From positions 1 to 11,400 of the forward strand of contig DLTN01000090.1 in NCBI GenBank assembly GCA_002500925.1: a DNA stretch of 11,400 nucleotides. The letters are read 5' to 3'. A program made the position numbers and the translations under genes. Shown one piece after another: positions 1 to 7,387 of the stretch (within the stretch, counting starts at the first letter, position 1; each line of letters begins with the position of its first letter). Origin of the DNA: Gemmatimonadales bacterium UBA7835 (GTDB lineage: Bacteria; Gemmatimonadota; Gemmatimonadetes; Longimicrobiales; Gaopeijiaceae). The notes under the pieces are model-generated. The model ran no database searches. It was given only the letters and a program-made list of their open reading frames with translations, and was not told the DNA's origin.

Positions 1-564
1 AGGGAGTTTTCGGATCGAGCTGTGCCCCGAGATGTAATAGAGGATTGTTTGCTCGCGGCGGGTACGGCCCCTAATGGAGCGAATCGTCAGCCATGGCGTT
101 TTGTGGTGGTGGGGGATCCAGAGACTAAGGCTAAGATCCGAAGCGAGGCCGAAGTGGAGGAGCTCGCTTTCTACAGGGGTGGTAAGGCGCCGGAAGAATG
201 GTTAGAGGCCCTGGAGCATTTAGGTACGGATGAGCACAAGCCGTTCCTCGAAGAGGCTCCATGGTTGATTGCCATTTTCGCCGAAAGTTACGAGTTGATG
301 GAGGACGGTTCGAAGACCAAGAACTACTACGTAAACGAATCTGTCGGCATCGCCACTGGTATGCTCATTACTGCCTTACACCATGCGGGACTCGTGACGC
401 TTACGCACACCCCTTCTCCGATGAATTTCCTCAATGGGTTATTGGGACGCTCGGATAATGAACGTCCATTTCTGATTCTGGTTGTGGGTTATCCGGACGA
501 GGACGCTACCGTACCTGATATCACGAAGAAGCCGATCGAGGACATCGCGGTCTTTATTGAGTAG
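1..564 (+). CDS. Nitroreductase-family flavoprotein, iodotyrosine-deiodinase (IYD)-like, 5'-truncated
   Basis: The frame is open to the left edge and reads REFSDRAVPRDVIED, the usual beginning of the nitroreductase core, so the gene starts upstream and the GTG at 22 is internal. Numbering from that GTG, the FMN-phosphate loop is GANRQPW (19-25), a second conserved block is HTPSPMNFL (129-137) and the C-terminal strand is VVGYP (154-158). The lid region carries E47, Y51 and K73 with nearly the same spacing as the Glu/Tyr/Lys triad that holds the zwitterion of halotyrosine in animal IYD. From family knowledge, such enzymes are FMN-dependent and reductively dehalogenate halotyrosines or related halophenols; bacterial homologues with this triad exist. 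Assignment to the IYD-like branch is fairly confident; the actual substrate is inferred. The next gene begins 20 nt after the TAG stop, suggesting co-transcription. About 187 residues are visible. Confidence 0.9.
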   Translation, partial: REFSDRAVPRDVIEDCLLAAGTAPNGANRQPWRFVVVGDPETKAKIRSEAEVEELAFYRGGKAPEEWLEALEHLGTDEHKPFLEEAPWLIAIFAESYELMEDGSKTKNYYVNESVGIATGMLITALHHAGLVTLTHTPSPMNFLNGLLGRSDNERPFLILVVGYPDEDATVPDITKKPIEDIAVFIE

Positions 565-584
565 TTCTTCGACCTAAAACGATA

Positions 585-929
585 ATGTTGACCGTATACG
601 AAAAACCGACCTGAACGACCTGCAAGAAGCTCGTGCAGCTTCTCAAAGAAGAGGGCTTGGATTTCGAACGTGTGAACTACTTTGTCGACCCGCTCGATGA
701 GATCACATTGCGCGAAATACTGAGTAAGGCAGGGTTGTCACCTCGAGATGTGCTCCGCACGCGTGACCGCGTGTACAGTGAGCTGAACTTTGACTCTGAC
801 GATGTCAGCGATGACGTACTCTTGGCCGCCTTGGTAGAGCATCCGAGCCTGCTTCAGCGACCGATTATTGTTAGGGGCGACTCTGCCGTGCTTGGTAGGC
901 CGATCGAGAACGTAAGAGCACTGTTCTAA
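585..929 (+). CDS. ArsC/Spx-family thioredoxin-fold reductase, candidate selenoprotein (in-frame TGA at 612-614 = Sec10)
   Basis: Read from ATG 585, the protein starts MLTVYEKPT-[TGA]-TTCKKL and continues to TAA at 927-929, 114 residues with the TGA read as selenocysteine. The TGA lies exactly where ArsC-family proteins have the catalytic cysteine (Cys12 of plasmid R773 ArsC), giving UxxC with C13. Arginines R58 (VLR), R92 (QRPI) and R105 (GRPIE) align with R60, R94 and R107, the oxyanion-binding residues of R773 ArsC, so the rest of the active site is intact. The N-terminal strand before the TGA is clearly family sequence, so the gene does not begin at GTG 633; that start would remove the first strand and the whole redox motif. 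A hairpin of bacterial SECIS geometry follows the TGA. The family reduces arsenate or acts as a glutaredoxin/Spx-like thiol protein; which applies here is unknown. No convincing Shine-Dalgarno precedes 585. Alternatives are a sequencing error (TGC/TGT to TGA) or a recent nonsense mutation. Confidence 0.82.
612..643 (+). promoter_or_regulatory. Candidate bacterial SECIS element with Sec-encoding UGA
   Basis: The UGA is at 612-614. A perfect 7-bp stem pairs AGAAGCT (625-631) with AGCTTCT (637-643) around a 5-nt loop CGUGC (632-636). The loop starts 17 nt after the UGA, and a G followed by U occupies loop positions 2-3. Published descriptions of bacterial SECIS elements ask for a short stem-loop within the coding region, an apical loop roughly 16-37 nt downstream of UGA, and a G among the first loop bases, for binding SelB. 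All three hold. Two further pairs (G622-C644, U621-A645) can form across a 2-nt bulge. A competing 5-bp hairpin, CTGCA (620-624) with TGCAG (634-638), is also possible, so folding energies need calculation. Confidence 0.65.
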
Positions 930-962
930 ATTTCAGGTGGTCGTTCGCATGAGAGCTGCATG

Positions 963-974
963 GGTCCGCGGACC
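963..974. repeat. 12-bp perfect palindrome between convergent genes
   Basis: GGTCCGCGGACC lies immediately before the stop codon of the minus-strand aminotransferase and 33 nt after the stop of the plus-strand selenoprotein gene. As RNA it could form only a 4-bp stem with a CGCG tetraloop, and no T-run follows on either strand, so a terminator is doubtful. It may be chance or a protein-binding site. Confidence 0.3.
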
Positions 975-2093
975 TTAGCCGGTCACTTCGTCAAACGCGT
1001 CCCGTATCCGGCCTAAGCCCTCGAGTAGCTCATCCTCTGGGTTTCCGAAGCCGAGCCTGATGAAGTGGTCCATCCCGAAGTGGTCACCAGGTACGACGAG
1101 AAGCGACTTGTCCACGCGAAGCCTTTCTGCGAATTCGCTAGAGTTGACTGGTGCATCGTAGTGAGTGTAGCAGATCGCCCCTGCATCCGGTCGACGGTAG
1201 CGGAAGCGTCCTCCTTGGGCTGACATCCAGTCTTCGAGGACGCCCAGATTCTTGCGGACGATGCTGCGGGTCCTCTCGCCGATACGCTCCCTGGTCCCGG
1301 GTTCGAGAGCGACACATGCAAGCTGATCTGAGAGAGACGCCGGAGCGATCGTTGTGTAGTCAGTCCGACCCCACAATTCCTCCATCAGATTTTCAGGGCC
1401 CATAATCCACCCAAGCCGAAGCCCAGGAAGACCATAGGCTTTGGATAGCGAGTTGGTGATCAGCACGCGGTCGTGGCTTCCCCAGAACGATGGAGTGCGC
1501 TCATCACCACTTTCGGCTCCGGCGTACACCTCATCTGCGAGGATCCAGGCCCCGTATCGGTCAGTCATATCTGCGATGGCATCCATCGATGCCTGGGTCA
1601 ACGATGCGCCGGTGGGGTTGTTCGGGTTGGTGATTAAAACGAAGGAGGATCCGTCGGCGAGACTTGCTTCCAGTGCGTCGAGATCCGGTTGCCATCCTTC
1701 TTCTTCCCGGAGATTCACCCCAGTCAGGCGGCTGTCGAATGATTCGAGCAGACCGGGGACTTGGCCGTATGTAGGCAGAATAATGGTGGCCTTGGCGTCC
1801 CCCTCGAATAAATGCCAGAAGCAAGTGAAGTTCGCTTCAGCCCCACCCGTGGTTACGAGCACGGATCTGTCACTCGCTCCATCGTACTGCTCTGCTATGA
1901 GCTCCCGCAGCTCGTCCGAACCATTTGACTGCCCGTATCCGAGTAGGGTCGAACCTACATCAATGTCTTTGCCTGAGATCTCTATGAGCTCTTTGGTGGT
2001 TAGCGGATGCACTCCGCTCTCCGAAAGATTGATCTCTACCCGGTGCTCATAGGTGGATTGCCACCGTTCCATACGGAAGGGTGAATAGCGCAC
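975..2093 (-). CDS. PLP-dependent aminotransferase, class I/II fold (VioD/capreomycidine synthase-like branch)
   Basis: This 372-residue fold-type I PLP enzyme shows the full set of family motifs: NPNNPTG (156-162), the ADEVY strand with D187 that contacts the pyridine nitrogen, the Schiff-base lysine K218 in SLSKAYGLPGLRLGW with phosphate-binding R226, and R346 (FIRLGFG), which binds the substrate carboxylate. The N-terminal pattern MERWQ...NLSESGVHPL, the motif SKAYGLPGLRLGW and the LLVVPGDHFG block resemble the VioD/capreomycidine-synthase group more than classical aspartate aminotransferases, but many enzymes of unknown substrate share these. The GTG start at 2093 is favoured over the internal ATG at 2072 because AGGAG (2100-2104, minus strand) lies 6 nt upstream. 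It is convergent with the selenoprotein gene and divergent from gpmI across a 232-nt spacer. Aminotransferase assignment is secure; the substrate is not known. Confidence 0.9.
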   Translation of the reverse strand: MRYSPFRMERWQSTYEHRVEINLSESGVHPLTTKELIEISGKDIDVGSTLLGYGQSNGSDELRELIAEQYDGASDRSVLVTTGGAEANFTCFWHLFEGDAKATIILPTYGQVPGLLESFDSRLTGVNLREEEGWQPDLDALEASLADGSSFVLITNPNNPTGASLTQASMDAIADMTDRYGAWILADEVYAGAESGDERTPSFWGSHDRVLITNSLSKAYGLPGLRLGWIMGPENLMEELWGRTDYTTIAPASLSDQLACVALEPGTRERIGERTRSIVRKNLGVLEDWMSAQGGRFRYRRPDAGAICYTHYDAPVNSSEFAERLRVDKSLLVVPGDHFGMDHFIRLGFGNPEDELLEGLGRIRDAFDEVTG

Positions 2094-2099
2094 GATTGA

Positions 2100-2104
2100 C
2101 TCCT
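2100..2104 (-). promoter_or_regulatory. Ribosome binding site of the aminotransferase gene
   Basis: AGGAG on the minus strand sits 6 nt before the GTG start at 2093. This good spacing decides the GTG over the ATG seven codons downstream. Confidence 0.7.
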
Positions 2105-2248
2105 GATCTTTGGCGAACTTGAAGGGGAATTGGCCCTAGTGGGCAACGGATCGTAGGTGGTCGTAAGGTCCAAGTAAATGATCGCGACAACCACAGACTA
2201 CTCCCAACCGTTTTGCTCACGAGCTGCGTATGATCAAGTCGATCTTGC

Positions 2249-2278
2249 TTGACGATGCGGGCAGAGTAGTTCTTAGCG
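2249..2278 (+). promoter_or_regulatory. Possible promoter for the gpmI operon
   Basis: TTGACG (2249-2254) is a good -35-like hexamer. The best -10 candidates at 17-18 nt spacing (CTTAGC/TTAGCG, 2272-2278) are weak. Just upstream, TCAAG (2234-2238) and CTTGA (2248-2252) form a small inverted repeat overlapping the -35, which could be an operator. The element is in the divergent spacer 2094-2325, where a promoter for gpmI must lie, but the match is weak. Confidence 0.25.
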
Positions 2279-2325
2279 ACCTTATACGAGTTAGTTGTGT
2301 CGTTCTTTTCTAACGAAGTCATTCC

Positions 2326-3876
2326 ATGCGTAAGGTCCTCCTAGTCATCCTAGACGGCTGGGGTCACTCCGATTTCGAAGGCGAGCCGACTCAAGGCAAT
2401 GCGGTAGAGCTCGCGAGTGTGCCAAGTTTTCGGCATCTGTACGAGACGTGTCCCCGCACGCGTCTTGCATGTTCTGGCGCGGATGTGGGGCTGCCGAATG
2501 GCCAAATGGGCAACTCTGAGGTCGGGCATCTCAACCTAGGTGCCGGCCGAGTGGTACATCAGGACATAGCGCGAATCGATCAAGCGATCGCAGAAAACGA
2601 ATTTGCTTCGGCCCTGGACTTGAGCAAGCTCGTGCAGCAGGTGAGAGAAGCAGGATCGAAGATTCATGTGGTTGGTTTGGTCTCCGACGGCGGGGTACAC
2701 AGCCATCTTCGCCATTTCTTAGCTCTATTTGACCTTCTTCCAAAAGATGTCCCGATCCGAGTCCACTGCGTCACCGATGGTCGGGATACATCTCCAACGG
2801 GGGGAGCCGATTACTTAGCCGAGATAGAGACTGCTTGCGCGGTAAGCGAGCACTGGTCGATAGCATCTGTGTGCGGACGTTACTGGGTCATGGATCGAGA
2901 CCGACGATGGGACAGGACACGGAGGGGGTATGACTTGATCGTTTCGGGTCAAGCGGAGGCCTGGGAGGATGACCTAGGCTTCATGAAGCAGGGGTACTCG
3001 TCAGGAGTCACTGACGAGTTTGTCCTCCCAACTGGGATACGTGGTGTCGGAGAAGAGGGTGTGTCGCCTGACGACGTCGTCATCCTAATGAACTTTCGAG
3101 CAGACAGGATGCGTCAATTGGTGGCAGCGCTATCGCGTGATGACTTCGATGAATTTAAGCGCTCAAGGGAAGGCGCCGGCACGATCGTTTCTATGACCGA
3201 ATATGAAGAAGGGCTGCCAGTAACAGTTGCCTTTCCGACGGATAACGTCCACAAGGGCCTGTCCGAACACTTGTCGTCACTTGGCAAACGTCAGCTGAAG
3301 GTGGCTGAGACTGAGAAGTATGCTCATGTGACGTACTTCTTTAATGGAGGAGAAGAGGCTCCGTTCATGGGGGAGGATCGTTCTCTGGTTCCGTCTCCAC
3401 GGGTGGCGACCTACGATCTGCATCCGGAAATGAGTGCCCGTGGTGTGACGCGGTCGGTTATAGCGGGTCTGAAGGACAATTACGACTTCATTCTCGTAAA
3501 CTATGCTAACCCTGATATGGTGGGTCATACCGGCGTGCTTCCTGCGGCGATAAAGGCAGTCGAGACGGTAGATGAGTGCTTGGCAGAGATTCTGGCGGTA
3601 GTTGATGAGCATCCGGAGTGGGTTGTCCTTGTGACCGCGGATCACGGGAACTGCGAAGTGATGATCGATTCGTCCGGAAGGGTACAGACTGCACACACGA
3701 CGACTCCCGTTGACTTGATGTTTTATGACCCACTGGGTGGTGACGCGTCGCTTGCTCACGAAGGAAGGCTTGGAGATGTCGCACCGACTGTGCTGGGTCA
3801 GATGGAGATAGACCAGCCACCGGAGATGACGGGTCGTGATCTGGTTACCAGGCCGGATATTCTGGAGACTGACTGA
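2326..3876 (+). CDS. gpmI: 2,3-bisphosphoglycerate-independent phosphoglycerate mutase
   Basis: The enzyme interconverts 3- and 2-phosphoglycerate in cytosolic glycolysis and gluconeogenesis, using two manganese-type metal ions and a phosphoserine intermediate. All key segments of the alkaline-phosphatase-fold family are visible: D10 in ILDGWG, nucleophile S64 in PNGQMGNSEVGH, H125 in VSDGGVHSH, DGRD (151-154), R186 and R192 (GRYWVMDRD), NFRADR (256-261), K331 (EKYAH), D397 and H401 (NPDMVGH), D439/H440 (TADHGN) and H457. The length of 516 residues is normal. The ATG at 2326 directly precedes the first strand MRKVLLVILDGWG; only a weak Shine-Dalgarno is seen. Its TGA overlaps the next ATG by one base, so it heads an operon with the TPR and M16 genes. 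Slight deviations (SVCGRYW where SVSGRYY is usual) do not touch catalytic residues. Confidence 0.98.
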   Translation: MRKVLLVILDGWGHSDFEGEPTQGNAVELASVPSFRHLYETCPRTRLACSGADVGLPNGQMGNSEVGHLNLGAGRVVHQDIARIDQAIAENEFASALDLSKLVQQVREAGSKIHVVGLVSDGGVHSHLRHFLALFDLLPKDVPIRVHCVTDGRDTSPTGGADYLAEIETACAVSEHWSIASVCGRYWVMDRDRRWDRTRRGYDLIVSGQAEAWEDDLGFMKQGYSSGVTDEFVLPTGIRGVGEEGVSPDDVVILMNFRADRMRQLVAALSRDDFDEFKRSREGAGTIVSMTEYEEGLPVTVAFPTDNVHKGLSEHLSSLGKRQLKVAETEKYAHVTYFFNGGEEAPFMGEDRSLVPSPRVATYDLHPEMSARGVTRSVIAGLKDNYDFILVNYANPDMVGHTGVLPAAIKAVETVDECLAEILAVVDEHPEWVVLVTADHGNCEVMIDSSGRVQTAHTTTPVDLMFYDPLGGDASLAHEGRLGDVAPTVLGQMEIDQPPEMTGRDLVTRPDILETD

Positions 3877-4715
3877 TGGACCGTAATCAGCTTCTCGAAC
3901 AGGCCCTCGCCCTAGGAGAGGAGGGCGACTGGCTGGGAGCCGCCGAGCTTCTTCGGGACCACCTTGAAGACTTCGCACAGGACGCTGGAGTCCTGTGCTG
4001 GCTTGGCGTTGCCGAACAAGAACTGGGCATGGGGGGCGTTGCGTACGAGCGTTTCAAGCATGCGCTCTCGCTGGGGTCTGATGACCCGTACGTATTGGCT
4101 ACAGCTGGAAATGGGATCGCTTATTTCGATGACCCAGAAGCCGAAAACACACTAAGAACAGCGGCACTTATAGCTCCTGATCTTCCTGTGACACGACTCA
4201 TGTACGGGACGTATCTGGCGCGCGAAGGTTTCACAGACCAGGCTATTGAGGAGTTAACTGCCGCGAGAGAGTTGGACCCTGACGATCCGCAGATTGCGTA
4301 CGAACTGGGTGTGGCGTGGGCGCTCGCAGGTGATCACGATCAGGCTACGGACGCGCTTGCCGACGCGGTGCGACTTGATCCCGAAGATGGCTGGACCCGT
4401 ATTGTGTTTGGACTCGAGCTGCTTGAGGCGGATCGCTTTGAGGAAGGAGCGGGGGAGCTGATATCGGGAGCCCGCATTCGAGAGGATGACGTGGACGCAC
4501 AGCTGGCTGCAGCACTCGCTGCTGCAGCGATGGGTCGAGATGAGATCGCATATGAAATGCTCGAACGTGCTCGGCTCAGGGCCGCTGAGCCTGACCTAGC
4601 TGCTGTGACGACAGTAGAAGACCAACTAGAGGCTGGGCACGAGTCTTCACGCAGCATGCTGGAAGACGATCTTTCTCCTGAAATACTGCGTTCACGGTTG
4701 CGAGAGCGACCCTGA
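3876..4715 (+). CDS. Cytoplasmic tetratricopeptide-repeat (TPR) protein
   Basis: This 279-residue acidic protein is made largely of helical TPR-like repeats of about 34 residues, starting near 4, 38, 71, 105, 139, 173 and 207. The clearest are residues 105-138 (GTYLAREGFTDQAIEELTAA) and 139-172 (ending ALADAVRLDPEDGW), with the typical LDPDD/LDPED inter-repeat turns. No signal peptide or membrane segment is visible, so it should be cytoplasmic, probably a protein-interaction scaffold. The alanine-rich stretch at 206-220 and the charged tail 240-279 are less repeat-like. The start ATG overlaps the gpmI stop (TGATG), implying translational coupling, and the M16 gene follows after 19 nt. The partner is not known. 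TPR fold is confident; no specific function can be assigned. Confidence 0.88.
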   Translation: MDRNQLLEQALALGEEGDWLGAAELLRDHLEDFAQDAGVLCWLGVAEQELGMGGVAYERFKHALSLGSDDPYVLATAGNGIAYFDDPEAENTLRTAALIAPDLPVTRLMYGTYLAREGFTDQAIEELTAARELDPDDPQIAYELGVAWALAGDHDQATDALADAVRLDPEDGWTRIVFGLELLEADRFEEGAGELISGARIREDDVDAQLAAALAAAAMGRDEIAYEMLERARLRAAEPDLAAVTTVEDQLEAGHESSRSMLEDDLSPEILRSRLRERP

Positions 4716-4734
4716 GACTAGGAACGGACTTACC

Positions 4735-6012
4735 GTGACACAGCTTTCGATCGATTTCGATCGCTATCAACTCGACAACGGCCTCAAGGTCGTAATCGCC
4801 CCAGATAGAACGGTTCCAGTAGTGGCGACCAACCTCTGGTATGGGGTTGGCTCGCGAAACGAACCGGAGGGGAAGACAGGTTTCGCACACCTTTTTGAGC
4901 ACATGATGTTCCAAGGATCAGCAAATGTGCCAAAGAACAGGCACTTCGAGTTAATAGAACGAGTCGGTGGCACTTTGAATGCAACGACTTGGTTTGATAG
5001 GACGAATTACTTCGAAACAGTGCCATCGCACGAACTAGATTTATGTCTCTGGCTTGAATCGGATCGGATGGGTTGGATGCTTCCTGCCATGGACCAGGCT
5101 AAGCTGGATAACCAGCGTGATGTTGTGATGAATGAGAAGCGCCAGCACTACGACAACCAGCCTTACGGAGACTGGAGTGAGCGGCTGCAGCGTCTCGTCT
5201 TCCCCAAAGACCATCCATATCACCACACCGTCATCGGATCGATGGAGGACATTGAAGCCGCCACCCTAGATGATGTCGCCTCTTTCTTCGAGACGTTTTA
5301 CATCCCGAATAATGCTGTACTAACGGTGGTGGGCGATGTCGATATAGAGAGGGCGCTTGGCTCCATCGAACATTATTTCGGTGATATCCCAGCGGGTCCG
5401 AAACCACCATCGCTCCCCGGTCGGACAGAACTAGAGCACGTGATTGGCGGTACAGTGCGCGATTTGGTTGTTGCCGATGTCCCTCTCCCTCGGGTCATCA
5501 TGGCTTCTAGGATTCCACCATACTCTTCCGATGGCTTTGCGACGGCGGAGGTCGTTCGAGCTGTTTTGGGAATGGGACGTGCCTCGCGGCTCTACCGGCA
5601 CCTTGTGAGAGAGCAACAGATTGCCAAGAGCGTTGTGACCTATGCGTATCCACTCCTGACTGGTGCGTCGATGCTTCTTATGTGGGGGACTGGGTACCCG
5701 GGGACTGATCCAGCCCTACTTGAGCAGGCGATGGCGCGTGAACTCGAAGCCTTGATCGACACCCGACAAGACGAAATTAGTCGCGCTATATCGTTGATTG
5801 AGACAGATCTGGTGCGTACGCTCGAGCGCGTAGCGGAGCGGGCAGACCTTCTTTCGATGTTCGACCTGTATTTCGGTGACCCGGGGCGATTGAATCAAGA
5901 GTTGGATCGACTCCGGTCAGTAACACTTGATGATGTCCGTGCTTTTGTCACCAACCAGCTCGGGCCGGACAACCGTGCAGTTCTTACCTACGTACCTGAA
6001 GGCAGCAGATGA
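4735..6012 (+). CDS. M16-family zinc metallopeptidase, catalytic member
   Basis: The 425-residue protein has the inverted zinc motif HxxEH as HLFEH (H52, E55, H56) and the distal zinc ligand E134 in NEKRQ, 78 residues after H56, the spacing seen in pitrilysin and processing peptidases. PYHHTVIGSMEDI (161-173) and the strand NNAVLTVVGD (192-201) are further family hallmarks. A C-terminal M16_C half covers about residues 185-370. No signal peptide is obvious at the N-terminus, so export is uncertain. The start is GTG 4735, with a weak AGGA at 4720-4723. The stop overlaps the next gene's ATG (ATGA). M16 enzymes of this size work as pairs, and the following gene supplies the matching non-catalytic partner. 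Likely role: degradation of oligopeptides or small misfolded proteins; the substrate is unknown. Confidence 0.95.
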   Translation: MTQLSIDFDRYQLDNGLKVVIAPDRTVPVVATNLWYGVGSRNEPEGKTGFAHLFEHMMFQGSANVPKNRHFELIERVGGTLNATTWFDRTNYFETVPSHELDLCLWLESDRMGWMLPAMDQAKLDNQRDVVMNEKRQHYDNQPYGDWSERLQRLVFPKDHPYHHTVIGSMEDIEAATLDDVASFFETFYIPNNAVLTVVGDVDIERALGSIEHYFGDIPAGPKPPSLPGRTELEHVIGGTVRDLVVADVPLPRVIMASRIPPYSSDGFATAEVVRAVLGMGRASRLYRHLVREQQIAKSVVTYAYPLLTGASMLLMWGTGYPGTDPALLEQAMARELEALIDTRQDEISRAISLIETDLVRTLERVAERADLLSMFDLYFGDPGRLNQELDRLRSVTLDDVRAFVTNQLGPDNRAVLTYVPEGSR

Positions 6013-7370
6013 GCGCGCTCGATAGGTCTTTGCGACCAACTAGTGGCGAGTTACGGGATTTTTCGTTCCCTCAAGTAAATAGGGTACGCCTTCCTAACGG
6101 ACTTGATGTGCGCGTGGCTCAGTTGAGTCGGCTCCCGATAGTGAACGTAAGCCTGTTCATACGTGCTAGTGAGGGTGCGCTTGGAGAAGAGCACGCCGGA
6201 TTAGCTGTGCTCACAGCAGATGCGTTAGAGGGTGGGACGACGAGGCGCAGTGGCTCAGAGTTGGCGGAGTCACTCGAAGGTATTGGGGCTCGTTTGTCGG
6301 CCAGCGCCGGATGGGAGGGTACGAACGTTGGAATTTCATGTATGGCAGATCGACTACCCGAGGCGTTTGCTATTATGGCGGAGGCCGTTAGAGAACCAGC
6401 ATTTCCGGAAGAAGAGGTGCGGCGCTCTCTAGATCAGCAACTTGCGACAATCCGTCAGAGAGAGATGGATCCGGGGGCTTTGGCCACGGAATACGCGAGG
6501 CGTTCTTATTTCTCCGCTGATGTTCCTTACGCTAGAGCAGTGGACGGGTCCGTTGAATCGATCAGCGCGATATCTCGTGATACAGTGCGCGGATATGCAG
6601 ATGCCAACTATCGGCCGGATGGTGGCGGGTTAGTAGTGGTTGGGGATGTTGGGTTCGACGAGGTTGCCGACATGGTCAGGACTCATTTCGGTGACTGGGA
6701 GGGGACTCCGGAGCAGATTGCGGACTTTACGGTTCAGCCAGCCTCGCTGAAGCGCCGTGTAGTACTCGTCCACCGGGCGGGTGCGGTTCAGAGCGAAGTC
6801 AGGATCGGACATGTGGGCGCAGCTCGCTCGACACCCGATTACTACGCGCTTTCGATGGCCAACATGGTGCTCGGTGGGATGTTTACGAGCAGGTTGAACC
6901 TCAATCTTCGAGAAAGAAACGGGTTCACTTACGGTGTCCGGTCTCGATTTACATTTCGGTCCCGACCGGGTCCTTTCCAAATCTCTACGTCTGTTGGAAA
7001 CGACGTGACCGACGCAGCCATCCGGGAAGCTATGATTGAGTTGATAGGTATGGCTGATAAGGGACCTACGCCAGACGAAGTCGCCGCGGCTAGGGATTAT
7101 GCCGCAGGCGTATTTGGGCTTCAGCTTGAGACATCAGGACAGGTGGCAACCCGAATAAACCAACTCCTGATCTATGGGCTAGATGAGGATCATTACGATA
7201 GGTATCGGGATGACGTTAGGGCTGTGAATTCAGAGGCGGCGGCCAGCGCAGCAGCAGAGCACATGAGACCCAGCCAAGCTCAGATCGTGGTTGTGGGTGA
7301 TGCCGATGCCGTGGCGAAGCCGCTGGAAGAGCTGGACCTGGCCAGTGTAGAGATTGTTGCCGTCGATTGA
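6009..7370 (+). CDS. M16-family peptidase homologue, non-catalytic partner subunit
   Basis: The fold is the same two-domain M16 module (453 residues), but where HxxEH is expected (about residues 67-75) it reads AVLTADALE, with no histidines, so zinc binding and catalysis are lost. It keeps the so-called R/Y pair, R301 and Y308 in LRERNGFTYGVRSRF, which in inactive partner subunits helps position the substrate. This matches known heterodimeric M16 peptidases in which one subunit carries zinc and the other the R/Y motif. The 4-nt ATGA overlap with the catalytic gene suggests coupled, equimolar synthesis. Codon use and style match the neighbour. It ends at 7370, followed by a strong hairpin in the spacer. 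High confidence in family and inactivity; the complex is inferred. Confidence 0.93.
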   Translation: MSALDRSLRPTSGELRDFSFPQVNRVRLPNGLDVRVAQLSRLPIVNVSLFIRASEGALGEEHAGLAVLTADALEGGTTRRSGSELAESLEGIGARLSASAGWEGTNVGISCMADRLPEAFAIMAEAVREPAFPEEEVRRSLDQQLATIRQREMDPGALATEYARRSYFSADVPYARAVDGSVESISAISRDTVRGYADANYRPDGGGLVVVGDVGFDEVADMVRTHFGDWEGTPEQIADFTVQPASLKRRVVLVHRAGAVQSEVRIGHVGAARSTPDYYALSMANMVLGGMFTSRLNLNLRERNGFTYGVRSRFTFRSRPGPFQISTSVGNDVTDAAIREAMIELIGMADKGPTPDEVAAARDYAAGVFGLQLETSGQVATRINQLLIYGLDEDHYDRYRDDVRAVNSEAAASAAAEHMRPSQAQIVVVGDADAVAKPLEELDLASVEIVAVD

Positions 7371-7387
7371 TCGGTCTCTATCTCTCC

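Noticed and set aside
633..929. ArsC-like gene starting at GTG 633
   Set aside because: It would lack the first beta strand and the redox motif. Clear family sequence continues upstream through the TGA to ATG 585.
1441..2052. Long plus-strand open frame opposite the aminotransferase
   Set aside because: It is a serine-rich shadow translation antisense to a gene with all PLP-enzyme motifs.
3277..3978. Long minus-strand open frame opposite gpmI
   Set aside because: Its translation is arginine/histidine-rich without any recognisable motif, and it is a shadow of a secure gpmI coding sequence.
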